Origin: Tritrichomonas foetus
Lineage: Eukaryota > Parabasalia > Tritrichomonadida > Tritrichomonadidae
Direction of reading: 5' to 3'
Assembly (NCBI GenBank): GCA_001839685.1
Contig: MLAK01001260.1
Location: 44,626-108,625, forward strand
Length of the DNA: 64,000 nt
The notes beneath the pieces were generated by a model that was given only the letters and a program-made list of their open reading frames with translations, was not told the origin of the DNA and searched no databases. Positions 1-10,245 of the stretch are shown piece after piece. A program made the translations under genes and the position numbers. Position 1 is the first letter of the stretch. Every line of letters begins with the position of its first letter.

Positions 1-272
1 ACTATCTTATGCTTATTACTATCTTATGCTTATTACTATCTTATGCTTATTACTATCTTATGCTTATTACTATCTTATGCTTATTACTATCTTATGCTTA
101 TTACTATCTTATGCTTATTACTATCTTATGCTTATTACTATCTTATGCTTATTACTATCTTATGCTTATTACTATCTTATGCTTATTACTATCTTATGCT
201 TATTACAATCATATGCTTATTGCTATCATATGCTTATTGCTATCATACGCTTGTTACTATCATATGCTTATT
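1..272. repeat. 17-bp tandem satellite, 16 copies visible
   Basis: The unit is ACTATCTTATGCTTATT. Copies start at 1, 18, 35 and so on to 256. The first 12 are identical (1-204) and the last four (205-272) carry substitutions such as TCATATG for TCTTATG. The array begins at the window edge, so its true length is unknown. Because 17 is not a multiple of three and the unit has no stop, all three forward frames stay open and give the same peptide. These are not genes. Confidence 0.97.
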
Positions 273-582
273 AGACACTTGACCTATTTCATCTAAATTG
301 GTTTTGGTTCATATTGTGATATCATTTAATTCGTATCCAAAATTGCCCTTTTGAATTTTTTTATTTAATCAGTAACAATCAAAAAAGCAATATGTAGATT
401 ATTCATTAAATCAAAATATATATTAATAACGCGATGCTTATTTGGAAGGCTATGAAAATATTATTTGGACTTATAAAGTGTCATTATTGAGTCAGGAGGA
501 TAGAAGGGAAAGAGAAAAAACTATATTATGATAAAACAATAAAGAACGAAATAATTTTTAAAAGAATTTTGAATCTTACAAC
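273..582. other. Intergenic DNA, satellite to acidic gene
   Basis: About 310 bases of AT-rich DNA following the satellite and lying downstream of the minus-strand gene that ends at 583. I see no ORF, RNA or repeat here; it presumably holds the 3' end signal of that gene. Confidence 0.5.
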
Positions 583-3500
583 TTAGCATTTATATTTCTC
601 AAGGAATTCGTCAATGTTTGGCGATTCAATTTCTTCATCGTCACTTGGCGGTTTTCCTTTTCCATCATAGAGCTTCATCAACTCAATGATGCTGTCTTCT
701 TCTTCTTCCTCAATGAGAGTGTCGATTTCCAAATCATCTTCTTCACTTCCCATATTCAACGAATAGTCTCCAATGAGGACATTTTCTGAAACAGTATCTT
801 CTTCAATCTTTGAATTATTATCAGTTTTACTGTTTACATTTTTATTTAAGTTTTGAGTTTGTGTTGGATTTATACTTGAGCTTTTGTTTTTACTGTCTGA
901 TTTAACAAGGACTTCATTATCTTCTTCTTCAGCAAAAACAAGAGGAGCTCTCTTTCTTGGCGGCGGATCAGCTTTTGGTGGATCTTCGAATGATGCTTGT
1001 GATGCAGAATCAATTGAATCTGCAAGGAGTTTCTGAATTGAACTATCTTCGGAAAGGTTGCCTAAATTCTTTCCATCACCGAAACTGTTCTTCTGTGGAA
1101 CATTTTCGGAATCAGAAAAGAACAAACTTCCTTTCTTCGGTGAATTATTATTATTATTCTTTGCTTTATTAATGTTTGAATTCATGCGAGAGTTTCTGTT
1201 TTCTGAAGAGAAAAAGATATAGTCTTCTTCTTCTTCAGAGAAGATTTTCTTTGATGATGAAAATGCTTTAATTTCTTCTTCCTCTTCTTCTTTTGAATCG
1301 AAAAAGTTACTTCGTTTCTTTTGTTGAGCGTAATCAAAACGTGATGGGCTACTCTTCTTGCTTGAACCAGTCTTATAATAAGTATCATCATCATCATCAT
1401 CATCAATTCTATTCTTCTTATTTGTGTAATTGGGGCTGTTAGTGTTGATATTTCTTTGTGAGTTTTTATTTTCAGCTTCTTCTTGTGCACGAAGAAGTCT
1501 TTCAGTAACTTCTTTCTTTTCATTTGATGACATTGGAACACTTTCCATTTCAACACCACCGCTGTCATCTTCATCATCAGAATTGATGCTATCAATGTCA
1601 TTTAATGTTTCTTCTTCATTATCTTCTTCTTCGAGACTATCATGTCCGAATTGCTCTTTGATGACAGATTTTGGTTCGTCATCTTCTTCTTCAGACAAAG
1701 TCAATTCATCTTTCTTGGCTTTGGCATTTGATGAAGGAGGTGCAGAATCTTCTAAAATGTTACTGAATTCATCTTCTTCTTCAAGTAAATCTTGAAGGGA
1801 ATTATCTTCCGTTTTTGTGTTATCATCAGCATTTTTGTTTGTTGGTTTATAACCTGATTTACTGCTAGCTTTAGGTATATCACTAAGCATGATACTTTCT
1901 TCTTCACTATCGAAGTTATCAGATATGTGGTCTTTTACTTCATCCTCTTCTTCTTCATTACGAAGTAGCCCGCTGTCTGATGAAACTGGGAAGTAGAGTG
2001 GTGGTTTCGAATTTGTGTCTGCTTCACTGATTGGCTCATTATCTTCCTCCTCAGAAAGAAGATGTGATTGCGTACCTTTACTAGATTTCGACTTAGCTGG
2101 TATTCCCTTAGCAGATGACTGTTTTCCTATGCTGCTTGCTTTATCACTATGTTTGTCGCTTATTCTGTCATTAGCCTTGCCTTTGTTACTGCCTAGGGTC
2201 TCATTTTCGTCTTCTTCTTCGATTTCAACTTTGGTTGGTGTTCGACTGTCATCTTCATCAGCTTCATTGTCTTTATCTTTGCCATCATCATCGTCATCAT
2301 CACTGTCTTCCAAAAAATCAGTATCATCATCATCATCGTTGTCGTCTTCATCATCATCGCTTGCTTTTCCTGCTTTCTCTGTATGACTATATTCATTTTG
2401 GTCTTCACTATCACTGTATGGATGAAGTGAAACACTTGATCCGGATTTAGCATCATCATAATTTGTTGATGATCTAAGCTCTTCTTCTTCGCTTGCGAGT
2501 TCTTGTTCAATTTCAGATTCTTTTGATGATGTATTTCTTTCCGGTTGCTGCAACTGTCTTCTGTTTCTTGGGCTGTTCTTCCTCTTCTTTTTACTGTTTG
2601 CAGATTCTTCTTCGGAAAATGTTGATGTCGAGAAATCAGAGATCGAAATTTCTGAATTTTCATCTTGTTTGGGTTTAAATGATGATCTAGCCTTTTGTGG
2701 ACTTTGTTGCTTCAGTGAACGAAGTTTCGTTGGTGATTTCTCTTTTCTATCACTCCGTCGTGATGAATAAGAATTAGCAGATGAAAGTTCAGATGCTGAT
2801 GAATTTTGATCAGCTGTAGATGAGCGTTCTGAAGAATGAGGTGATGAATGGCCTGATGAGCGAGGATATGAATGGATGGAAGAAGGTGAAGTTGAATGTC
2901 CAGTAGAAGATGTAATATCAGTTGTTGTTGGTGTACGTGATGGAGTTGATGAATAGTCTTCATCATCATTGGCTGATGATCCTTTGGTGCTTGAACTTAA
3001 CAATTTCTCCTTCATTCTCCTATGTGAAACAGCTTCATGATTATATAAAGAGAATTTGTTTGTTTTCTGGGCAACGGAATCGGATTCAGAACTAGATTCA
3101 AGATGATGCATTCTTAATGGGCGGTCATTCTCATGATGTTTATGATGATGTTTCTTGTCGTAAGTTGAAGATAAAGCTGATGATGAATCATATGTATTTT
3201 CACTCAAAAGACTGATTGAATGAACATTTCCAGTGCTGGATGAATCAAATTGGTCATCTGTTGAAGATTCAATACCAGTTGATGTTGATGAAGAAAGCAA
3301 TGGATACTTATTAGCACGTTTCTGTTGATTGTATTGATTATTTGGTTTGTTATGTTGGTTATTTTTGTATTGATTATTATATTGGTTGTAAAGATTCTTT
3401 CTTGTTGGCAAAGGTGATGAAGATGAATCGGAACTAAATAGCCCTGAAGTTGTTGAATCAATTAATGATGACGATTCAGAATCATTTAATAAAGATGTAG

Positions 3501-4464
3501 TATTAACTTCATCACTATCATCGTCATCATAATCTCCATATGAAGGAGTTGATGAAGAAAGAAGTGGGTGTGTGATTTTCTTTTCTGGTAAATCTTTCTT
3601 TGAGATCTTTTTATTCTTCTTTTGTGGAGCATAGGAAGACGATGAAATTCCGGATGATGAATATGTTAATGAAACTGAATAATCAGAAATATCATCAAGA
3701 TCATCATCATCATCAGAAGATGAATATCGAATTCGCCTTCGAATTGTATTTCGATTATTATTACGGGTTTTTGGACTTTTAACATATACAGAAGAAGATG
3801 AAGAAATGTCATAACTATCCGATGATGTTGAAAGTGAATAATAGTCAGATGATGAAAGTGTGTCAGAATCAGTAAATTCCGAATCGTCTGAAGAGCTGCC
3901 ATAACGAGATAATCTGCTTACTTGATACTTTGGTGACACACCATAGTCTTTTGGCTTGCTTATATAGTAATCGTTATCTTTGATTCCGGTTAATCCAGAT
4001 CTGTGCTCTGTGTAATCATTATCCGTGAAAGTTCGTCTGAAAGAAGGAGGAACAGCTGGGTATTTGACGGGAGATGCCTTATAATTGTTCGTTGGGGCTG
4101 GCTGATATCTTTTCGTATTTTTAGTGGCTGCGGTCTGAATTTGTTTGTTTCCGGGCTGGTGGTAATTGGTTTGCGTACCTTTAGGATGTGGATTTGTCTT
4201 CTTTATTGGCGAAATTGCCCGCTGTGGACTTGGATTTGAATGCTTATAATCGACCGAGTTTTTATAGCCTGGGCTTGAGATCGGACTTGCTAAGGTTTTA
4301 GTCAATTCTGAGGATGGCTGGTATCCGGGTTTTATGTTGCCGTTCTTACCAATTGACTTCGGAGTATGATTAATTGGTGACTTCGTCTTATTTAACAGGT
4401 CCCTGAACTCGTTCATTTGCTTGTTGAAATTTTGGAAATGGTGAGAGAGTGAAGCGCGCGACAT
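583..4464 (-). CDS. Giant Ser/Asp/Glu-rich low-complexity protein
   Basis: The protein has 1293 residues from the first ATG (MSRASLSHHF). The reading frame runs 18 bases further upstream, but only to a GTG, so I start at 4464. I do not recognise the family. The N-terminal 150 residues are basic and Pro/Asn/Thr-rich. The middle is dominated by Ser runs and carries the motif LLSSST at least three times. The C-terminal half is acidic, with repeated hydrophobic-x-EEED(N/D/E)E motifs such as LSEEEDNEP, LSEEEDDEP and FAEEEDNEV. It ends in a short amphipathic stretch, IDEFLEKYKC. It has no membrane segment or folded domain I can name. Such Ser-acid runs are typical casein kinase 2 substrates, and an extended scaffold or nuclear role is possible but unproven. 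The protein at 27819-33770 has a similar composition and style of motif. Confidence 0.8.
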   Translation of the reverse strand: MSRASLSHHFQNFNKQMNEFRDLLNKTKSPINHTPKSIGKNGNIKPGYQPSSELTKTLASPISSPGYKNSVDYKHSNPSPQRAISPIKKTNPHPKGTQTNYHQPGNKQIQTAATKNTKRYQPAPTNNYKASPVKYPAVPPSFRRTFTDNDYTEHRSGLTGIKDNDYYISKPKDYGVSPKYQVSRLSRYGSSSDDSEFTDSDTLSSSDYYSLSTSSDSYDISSSSSVYVKSPKTRNNNRNTIRRRIRYSSSDDDDDLDDISDYSVSLTYSSSGISSSSYAPQKKNKKISKKDLPEKKITHPLLSSSTPSYGDYDDDDSDEVNTTSLLNDSESSSLIDSTTSGLFSSDSSSSPLPTRKNLYNQYNNQYKNNQHNKPNNQYNQQKRANKYPLLSSSTSTGIESSTDDQFDSSSTGNVHSISLLSENTYDSSSALSSTYDKKHHHKHHENDRPLRMHHLESSSESDSVAQKTNKFSLYNHEAVSHRRMKEKLLSSSTKGSSANDDEDYSSTPSRTPTTTDITSSTGHSTSPSSIHSYPRSSGHSSPHSSERSSTADQNSSASELSSANSYSSRRSDRKEKSPTKLRSLKQQSPQKARSSFKPKQDENSEISISDFSTSTFSEEESANSKKKRKNSPRNRRQLQQPERNTSSKESEIEQELASEEEELRSSTNYDDAKSGSSVSLHPYSDSEDQNEYSHTEKAGKASDDDEDDNDDDDDTDFLEDSDDDDDDGKDKDNEADEDDSRTPTKVEIEEEDENETLGSNKGKANDRISDKHSDKASSIGKQSSAKGIPAKSKSSKGTQSHLLSEEEDNEPISEADTNSKPPLYFPVSSDSGLLRNEEEEDEVKDHISDNFDSEEESIMLSDIPKASSKSGYKPTNKNADDNTKTEDNSLQDLLEEEDEFSNILEDSAPPSSNAKAKKDELTLSEEEDDEPKSVIKEQFGHDSLEEEDNEEETLNDIDSINSDDEDDSGGVEMESVPMSSNEKKEVTERLLRAQEEAENKNSQRNINTNSPNYTNKKNRIDDDDDDDTYYKTGSSKKSSPSRFDYAQQKKRSNFFDSKEEEEEEIKAFSSSKKIFSEEEEDYIFFSSENRNSRMNSNINKAKNNNNNSPKKGSLFFSDSENVPQKNSFGDGKNLGNLSEDSSIQKLLADSIDSASQASFEDPPKADPPPRKRAPLVFAEEEDNEVLVKSDSKNKSSSINPTQTQNLNKNVNSKTDNNSKIEEDTVSENVLIGDYSLNMGSEEDDLEIDTLIEEEEEDSIIELMKLYDGKGKPPSDDEEIESPNIDEFLEKYKC

Positions 4465-5205
4465 GTTTGTTGTTTTCTTCACTCCAAATAAATATTAAAT
4501 AAATAGAATTCTAATTATTTTCAGGATTCTATCGTCAAACGTCTTCTAATTCTGTGAAATTGATTATTTTGGCCTCTCAATTCTCTTATATGACCGTTTA
4601 AGGTCATTTTATCTCTTAATAATTTGACATTCCCAATAACAATTCAATAAATGCATTGATTGAATTATTCTGTGATTTCCCTTTTTCTGAAATTATTTTT
4701 GAGGTGATTTGATATTTGGTTTGTTTATGATCAAAAATATAAAGATAGATCTTAAAATGTGAAACATAACCTTATTTGTTAATATTACTACTGTTTATAC
4801 CATAAACAATCATTCTACCTATTCACAATGCAATAAAATATCAACGTAAATATTCATTTTACCAAAATTGGGCCAGTTTGCGTAATGAAATGTGTGGCAT
4901 TTAGTTCATAAATTACTAACATGATTTCTTAATATTTTTGCCATAACATCAAGTAGATAATATATACATTTATCTCTGAATGTTGCTCATAATTGTGCAG
5001 CTTCATGTATAAGCATATTTATGATATTTAATACATTTTTCTAAAAGTAAATCCTGAGATAGATACTTTTGATGATGATTTCGATTGTTCAGCAAAATCT
5101 TGATGACATTTTCATATCACAAAACATGAAATGTGAAATCAAAAAAATTATATTTTTTTAATGAAAAGCAAAAAACCTATTATCTTTAAAATCCAACAAC
5201 CAATC
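4465..5205. other. Divergent intergenic region
   Basis: About 740 bases of AT-rich DNA between two divergently transcribed genes, so it should hold both promoters. No TCA element lies close upstream of the 4464 start. I see no further ORF or RNA. Confidence 0.5.
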
Positions 5206-5514
5206 ATGAGCGATAACGACTTCCGCCAAATGCTGGAAGGAGTTATGGCTCACAGAGACAATTTGATACGTTATGGAACGCCGTTCCCACCTGAACAGCC
5301 CGATATCGAATTAGTCGAACAAAGAAAAAGGGAACTCGATACACAAATCGCCGAATACAAAGCAAAAATAAAAGAGCTCGAAAATGCCAAAGAAAGATAT
5401 AGCCAATTACTTCGTGTTATTTATGAAGAGGAATGTCGTATTAAGGAAGAACAGAAAAGCCGAAGCCAGCTTCGCTCAGAATTTCAAGGTGATTACCTGC
5501 AAAGGCCTGTTTAA
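5206..5514 (+). CDS. Small coiled-coil protein, unknown function
   Basis: The protein has 102 residues when started at the ATG at 5206 (MSDNDFRQML). An in-frame ATG at 5161 would add 15 residues. I prefer 5206 because a TCA overlaps that ATG (TCATG), because the upstream 45 bases look like a leader, and because third-position G/C rises only after 5206. Residues from about 45 to 85 form a charged heptad-like helix, consistent with a coiled coil; the N-terminal part has a PFPPEQPD turn. There is no signal peptide, metal site or membrane segment. It could be a subunit of a coiled-coil complex, but I cannot assign a family. Confidence 0.6.
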   Translation: MSDNDFRQMLEGVMAHRDNLIRYGTPFPPEQPDIELVEQRKRELDTQIAEYKAKIKELENAKERYSQLLRVIYEEECRIKEEQKSRSQLRSEFQGDYLQRPV

Positions 5515-6348
5515 TTTCTTTTTACTATTTTATAAAATAATTTGTTTATATTTTATATCATTTTAATGATTTCATTGGTTCTTTATTTGCCATAAAAATG
5601 AATTTTCTTTCTTAGTGAGTAAGTTCCACCTTTTATCTCAGTCTTAGTTATGATGTTCCGGGAAAACGAAATCGTCGATAAAATCTCCCATCCCAATTTT
5701 TAAATGTATATATGGCCTATGCTCTCAAATTTATATCGTAGAATAAGAATCAGATTTCTCAATAATTCTCATTCTGTATAACAGATTTTCCCTTTTCTTC
5801 AATACTGTTACTACTCAACGGTATGATGTTTGAAGTTTTTCGTCTTTTTCCCTTTTTCCAAGATTATCATCAATTTTGATTTTTAATATATATAGAATTC
5901 TTAAAGCTGTCTGTGAAAATTACAGTATAATTCATAACATTTTAAATGGGAAAATATACTTTTGGATGATTTTATGCATTTCATTACTTTTCGAACCATT
6001 TGGATAACAGTTCAATTTTGTTCCATTCATAATGATACCTGAACGAAAAAGAAATAAGCATTAGATTTACTGATCTCTTAGGGAAAGGAAATTGCAAAAT
6101 TAAATATTTGAATGATCAAGTTTATCTTTATATCTTGCGACTGTGTGATACTTTTCATTTTAAATTAATGAAAGTTTTAATTTTACATTTTAATTTCTGG
6201 AAATTTAAAGATTTTTCACAACCAATATTTATCAGAATGAGTTTTTTATGTTTTGGCGTAATCATGAAACATAAATATATATTTAATGGTTTCTAGCTGT
6301 TAGAATAATTATAAACTTAAATATTGAAAATTTCTCCATAAAAATTAT
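5515..6348. other. Convergent intergenic region, no gene seen
   Basis: About 830 bases between two convergent genes. It holds only short Phe/Ile/Leu-rich frames (for example 6108-6296) of the kind AT-rich noncoding DNA yields by chance. Confidence 0.5.
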
Positions 6349-7089
6349 TTAGAAATCATGAAAAGCTTTATCAATTGCTGATTCAGCACCATGAACTTCT
6401 TTTTTAACTTCACTTAAAATCTTTTCCCTGTTTCCACTTGGATTATGGTGCATTAGCCAAACTTTGGAAATTCCAGCTTTCTTGCAGAAACCAAGAAGGC
6501 CCAAACTTGATGTGTGGCCAGAAGCTCTCGCTTTTTCGTCACTTCCTGAAGGCAAATAGCATTCATGAATTAAGAAATTAACACCAACGATATTTTCCAA
6601 ATATTCAGAATTCTCATCAGATGATGTATCGGTTATGAAACCAAGTGTGTGTGATCCATTTTCAAAGCGATATCCATAGCATTCAATTGAGTGATTGACT
6701 GGGAAACGCCTGACAATTGTTCCATTCGCCAAGGTGATCACTTTTTCTTCATTCTGAAAAGCTACAGGATGAAATTTTAATGGTGATCCAATTAAAGGTG
6801 GTTTATAAATATTATTAATTGTGCTAAGTGTGAACTCACTTGCATGAATATAAATATTTTTGACATTTGTTTTCTTGTAGAAAAGATTCAAATAAGCAAG
6901 TCCACATGTATGGTCACTATGTGCATGAGTTAAAAACAAATGAATATCATCTGTTTTAACTAAATCAATTGCTCTGAAAAGGCCGGATCCAGCATCGATG
7001 ATTATCCCAAGTTCTGGTATCATAAAGCAAACAGTATGTGTGTCATCTGTTGCATAATACCCTCCTCCGCCAAGGCAATGAACATTCAT
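6349..7089 (-). CDS. Metallo-beta-lactamase-fold hydrolase, RNase Z-like
   Basis: The protein has 246 residues. The metal-binding signature THAHSDH is at 54-60 (H55, H57, D59, H60). Further candidate ligands are H133 in VNHS, D154 in FITD, H192 in GHTS and H214/H215. This set and order match the RNase Z/ElaC and cyclic-nucleotide phosphodiesterase branch of the MBL superfamily, which uses two zinc ions to hydrolyse phosphodiesters. RNase Z cuts the 3' trailer from pre-tRNA. The protein is shorter than typical RNase Z (about 300 or more) and I do not see a clear flexible arm. An uncharacterised MBL hydrolase is therefore as likely as a true tRNA processing enzyme. The ATG is unambiguous, with a TCA about 17 bases upstream. 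Confidence 0.8.
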   Translation of the reverse strand: MNVHCLGGGGYYATDDTHTVCFMIPELGIIIDAGSGLFRAIDLVKTDDIHLFLTHAHSDHTCGLAYLNLFYKKTNVKNIYIHASEFTLSTINNIYKPPLIGSPLKFHPVAFQNEEKVITLANGTIVRRFPVNHSIECYGYRFENGSHTLGFITDTSSDENSEYLENIVGVNFLIHECYLPSGSDEKARASGHTSSLGLLGFCKKAGISKVWLMHHNPSGNREKILSEVKKEVHGAESAIDKAFHDF

Positions 7090-7341
7090 GAATTTTTTAA
7101 ATTGACAAAAATATGGTTATACTTATTTTCGATTTTCTTGACAGTTGTTTTCGCGAAAATAATGGCCATGGCGAAAAACATGAGAAAGGCTTCATCACAC
7201 TCCAACTGAGCAAGTAATATGAGTTATCGTAATAAAATCCTAAACGAAGCCATAAACAAAGAATGACACTAATAAATAAGGAAATAATCGCAATGTTAGG
7301 AATGCTTTTTATTTAATATAAATATAGAATACATAAATTGG

Positions 7342-10245
7342 TTATTTACCAAACCTTGAATGGAAAATGCTTGGTTTTTGTGATTGTTGCTTTTTAACAT
7401 ATGATGGATTGTCAAGTGGATGCTTAAATGGATTTATATAAACATTAGATTTTAAGGTTGTTCGAGGAGTTGGAGTGAATTGGTTCGAAAAAAGAGAAAC
7501 AGGGTTTTTGATAAAAGTACCACAATTTGAAAACAGCTTCGATTTTCGCGTCAGCATTGAAATAGAAGGCTTATTGAAATTAATATTACCAACCTTTTCT
7601 TCTTTAATATCTTCTTTAATATCATCAAAAGAAATGGGTTGAAATGTGGGTGTTAAAAGTGAATATGGAAACTCATCAACATTAATGGTCTCAATAGAAT
7701 AAAATCGAATAATTCGATCATCAAATAAGTGAATTAATGATGGGAATAATAAAAATGAATAAAATGAACTTTCGAAAAATTCAAATCCACTATATTTCTC
7801 ATCTTCAAATGTTTCTTCATTAAATTGAGCAAGAATACAATTGGCATCATCTAAAACAAGTTGTTCAAATCGTTCAATTGATGTAGCATTGAAATAATAT
7901 AAACCAAACGTGTCTTCTGAACCAACAACAACAAGAGGATGAAATTCACTCGATGAAATACATGTATTAGAAGGTTCAAATGAATCTGTAATATCTTTCT
8001 TATAGCAACTAACAATTGTATTGGTTTCATGATTCAATAATGAAAAAATAGGATATTCAGTGGAATCAATCATTTCTTTGGATAAAATAAAAACATATTC
8101 ATTCATAACTGGGACAATAAAACGATTATCTTCAAATATTGTTTGAATTTGTTCAACATTTGAACTTTTCGAACATTTAAAAATATTATGACCACTAATA
8201 AAAACAATATTTCCATTTTTTACAATTGTAAAGCATGAAACTTTTGAACAAATAATATCATTTTCATCTGTGACGAAATTATATGAAAATAAAGTAGAAT
8301 TCGAACTCAAACAAACAATTTCATTTGGCCTACTATTTTTATACTGGATTTGTGAAACCCCTCCACAATTTACTTTGATATCCAAGTACTTAGCACCATT
8401 TTTAATTTGCAAAAAGATAAACCCTTCATCAGTACCAATGACAACTAATGGATATTGCTGGTTTTCGACAACGGTGATGGATTTAAGTGAATCTTTAGAA
8501 ATAGAATGGGTCCAAATTAAAAGTGTGGAGTTTGGAAGTGTTTCAGGATTTTCAGATTCGGGTTCAAGAAGATCTTCTTCTTCATAATAAAGATTATGTT
8601 CAAGATTATAGGTTTCAAGGGTTTCGTTTTCTTCATTATATGTAATAAGAAGTCCAAAATAACTCGAAACTTTAAATAAATAAGGTTTGAATTGAAGTTT
8701 TGATTTAAATTTCAATGTTGAATTGAATTTAAATTTGATTTTATCTTGATTGTCATAAGGTGGGAATTGTTGAATTTCTGCTCGTTTTTGTGTTTCAGAT
8801 TTATTTTGATTAGGTGCTTTTTTGACATTTATGCCAATGAAATTTACATTATCTGAGTCACTTTCTAAATTTGCAATGATTTCTTTCTTTTCTTCTTCCT
8901 CTTCTTTACTTGTGTTTTTTGTTTCTTCTTCTTCATCATTTTTTGTTTCCTCTTCTTCATCATTTTTTGTTTCTTCTTCATCTTCATTTTTTGTTTCTTC
9001 TTCTTCTTCATTATTTGTTTCTTCTTCTTCTCCATTTTTTGTTTCTTCTTCTTCGTTGTTTCCATAATCTTCTTCATCTTCTTCAGAACTTGATTTTTCT
9101 TCATCATACAGAAAATGTGTTGCTTCTATTGGGCTCATTTCATTATTTGAAAAATAATTTTCTGTATCAATATATTGATATAAAAATACAAAGTCATCAC
9201 CATAGAAGATCAAAAGGCAATAATTATTATTTACAGAGGGAATTAAATAATCAAAGCTCGTCATAAAAGTTGCATCTATTTGTTTATAATCAAGTTTAGG
9301 TGATCGTGGTGAAATAAAAGTTTTGTTATCATTTGGGTTCAAAATTTTAAATTGGGATGAATCTTTCGTATAAAGGGATATAATTTCTCGACGTTTCTCA
9401 CAAATCAATGTAACGAATGGATAATGAATAGATGAAGTAATTAATACTTTATTTGTATTAAAATCATCGATATAAAAATTTGGAATAGATCGATATAAAA
9501 TTACTCCTTTTTCAGAATCAATAAATGTTAAAATCAATTTTTTTGGATCAGTTGGATCGTTGCTAAAACAAACACAATTTTCTTTATAAGTAAAACGATA
9601 TTCAAAACAATTTGGAATATCAAATGGATATTTAATCAGCATTTTTGAATCTCCTGAAGCAATATTTTCAAGAGTGTCACTATTGATTTGATAAATTTTA
9701 TTATTTTTGAAATAAGTTAAACTATTTTGAAGTTTCTGAATGGAAAGAACATCAGGAATAGAAAAGACTGACTTGCTATTTTTATTTTTGAGATCAATAA
9801 AAGTAAGTGTTTGATTACTCTCTAAATAAACTAGAAAATGTGAAATAAAAATAATTTGTTTTGTATTTTCTGGAATTTCAATGGTTTCTATTAAGCCTGC
9901 TGAGCTGGAATCGGTATAAAGTGGATGTATTTGAATTTTATTGGGAAGACTTATTGCAAGTTGTGGAAAATCAACTGATTCAATGAATTGAAGCGATTGG
10001 ACATTTAATATTTCACTTTTGAAAAAACTCTTATTTAAATCCGTGAAAAAAATACCGATTTCGTAACCAACAACATATTTTCCTGTAACAAATGATATGA
10101 GTCCAAGTTTTGAAGAAACGGCGACAATTCGTGGAACAAATGGATTGAATAATTCTTGCTGGGATTTAATCGCTTTAAAACCGTATTTATCGCTATCTTT
10201 GTTTGCTATATGCTCGACATCGTCAAGTTTTTCGACAGGAAACAT
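7342..10245 (-). CDS. Beta-propeller protein, possible Nup214/Nup159-like nucleoporin
   Basis: The protein has 967 residues. The first 390 or so are beta-rich, with regular propeller-like blades. The opening segment (an acidic or amide-rich ELFNP stretch, then RIVAVSSKLGLISF) resembles the start of the Nup214/Nup159 N-terminal propeller, which anchors mRNA-export factors such as the DEAD-box helicase Dbp5 on the cytoplasmic side of the pore. An acidic insert at about 390-450 holds in-frame EEEETKN repeats. A second beta-rich block (about 490-870) may be another propeller. The basic C-terminal tail (about 880-967) is Phe/Asn/Pro-rich, with two Leu-Phe-Ser-Asn segments but no dense FG repeats. 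The nucleoporin assignment rests on remembered pattern similarity only; a divergent WD40-like protein is the alternative. Confidence 0.4.
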   Translation of the reverse strand: MFPVEKLDDVEHIANKDSDKYGFKAIKSQQELFNPFVPRIVAVSSKLGLISFVTGKYVVGYEIGIFFTDLNKSFFKSEILNVQSLQFIESVDFPQLAISLPNKIQIHPLYTDSSSAGLIETIEIPENTKQIIFISHFLVYLESNQTLTFIDLKNKNSKSVFSIPDVLSIQKLQNSLTYFKNNKIYQINSDTLENIASGDSKMLIKYPFDIPNCFEYRFTYKENCVCFSNDPTDPKKLILTFIDSEKGVILYRSIPNFYIDDFNTNKVLITSSIHYPFVTLICEKRREIISLYTKDSSQFKILNPNDNKTFISPRSPKLDYKQIDATFMTSFDYLIPSVNNNYCLLIFYGDDFVFLYQYIDTENYFSNNEMSPIEATHFLYDEEKSSSEEDEEDYGNNEEEETKNGEEEETNNEEEEETKNEDEEETKNDEEEETKNDEEEETKNTSKEEEEEKKEIIANLESDSDNVNFIGINVKKAPNQNKSETQKRAEIQQFPPYDNQDKIKFKFNSTLKFKSKLQFKPYLFKVSSYFGLLITYNEENETLETYNLEHNLYYEEEDLLEPESENPETLPNSTLLIWTHSISKDSLKSITVVENQQYPLVVIGTDEGFIFLQIKNGAKYLDIKVNCGGVSQIQYKNSRPNEIVCLSSNSTLFSYNFVTDENDIICSKVSCFTIVKNGNIVFISGHNIFKCSKSSNVEQIQTIFEDNRFIVPVMNEYVFILSKEMIDSTEYPIFSLLNHETNTIVSCYKKDITDSFEPSNTCISSSEFHPLVVVGSEDTFGLYYFNATSIERFEQLVLDDANCILAQFNEETFEDEKYSGFEFFESSFYSFLLFPSLIHLFDDRIIRFYSIETINVDEFPYSLLTPTFQPISFDDIKEDIKEEKVGNINFNKPSISMLTRKSKLFSNCGTFIKNPVSLFSNQFTPTPRTTLKSNVYINPFKHPLDNPSYVKKQQSQKPSIFHSRFGK
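8914..9060 (-). repeat. In-frame 24-bp minisatellite coding EEEETKN units
   Basis: Six or seven tandem units of 24 bases encode variants of (G/E/D)EEEETKN within the propeller gene. The unit length keeps the frame, so copy-number change would lengthen or shorten the acidic linker without breaking the gene. Confidence 0.85.

Noticed and set aside
9..296. Three overlapping ORFs coding an MLITILCLLLSYAYYYL-type repeat
   Set aside because: They are the 17-bp satellite read in each frame; every frame gives the same peptide, so there is no frame-specific selection.
6108..6296. 62-codon ORF in the 5.5-6.3 kb gap
   Set aside because: The Phe/Ile/Lys-rich composition is what AT-rich noncoding DNA gives; there is no supporting signal.
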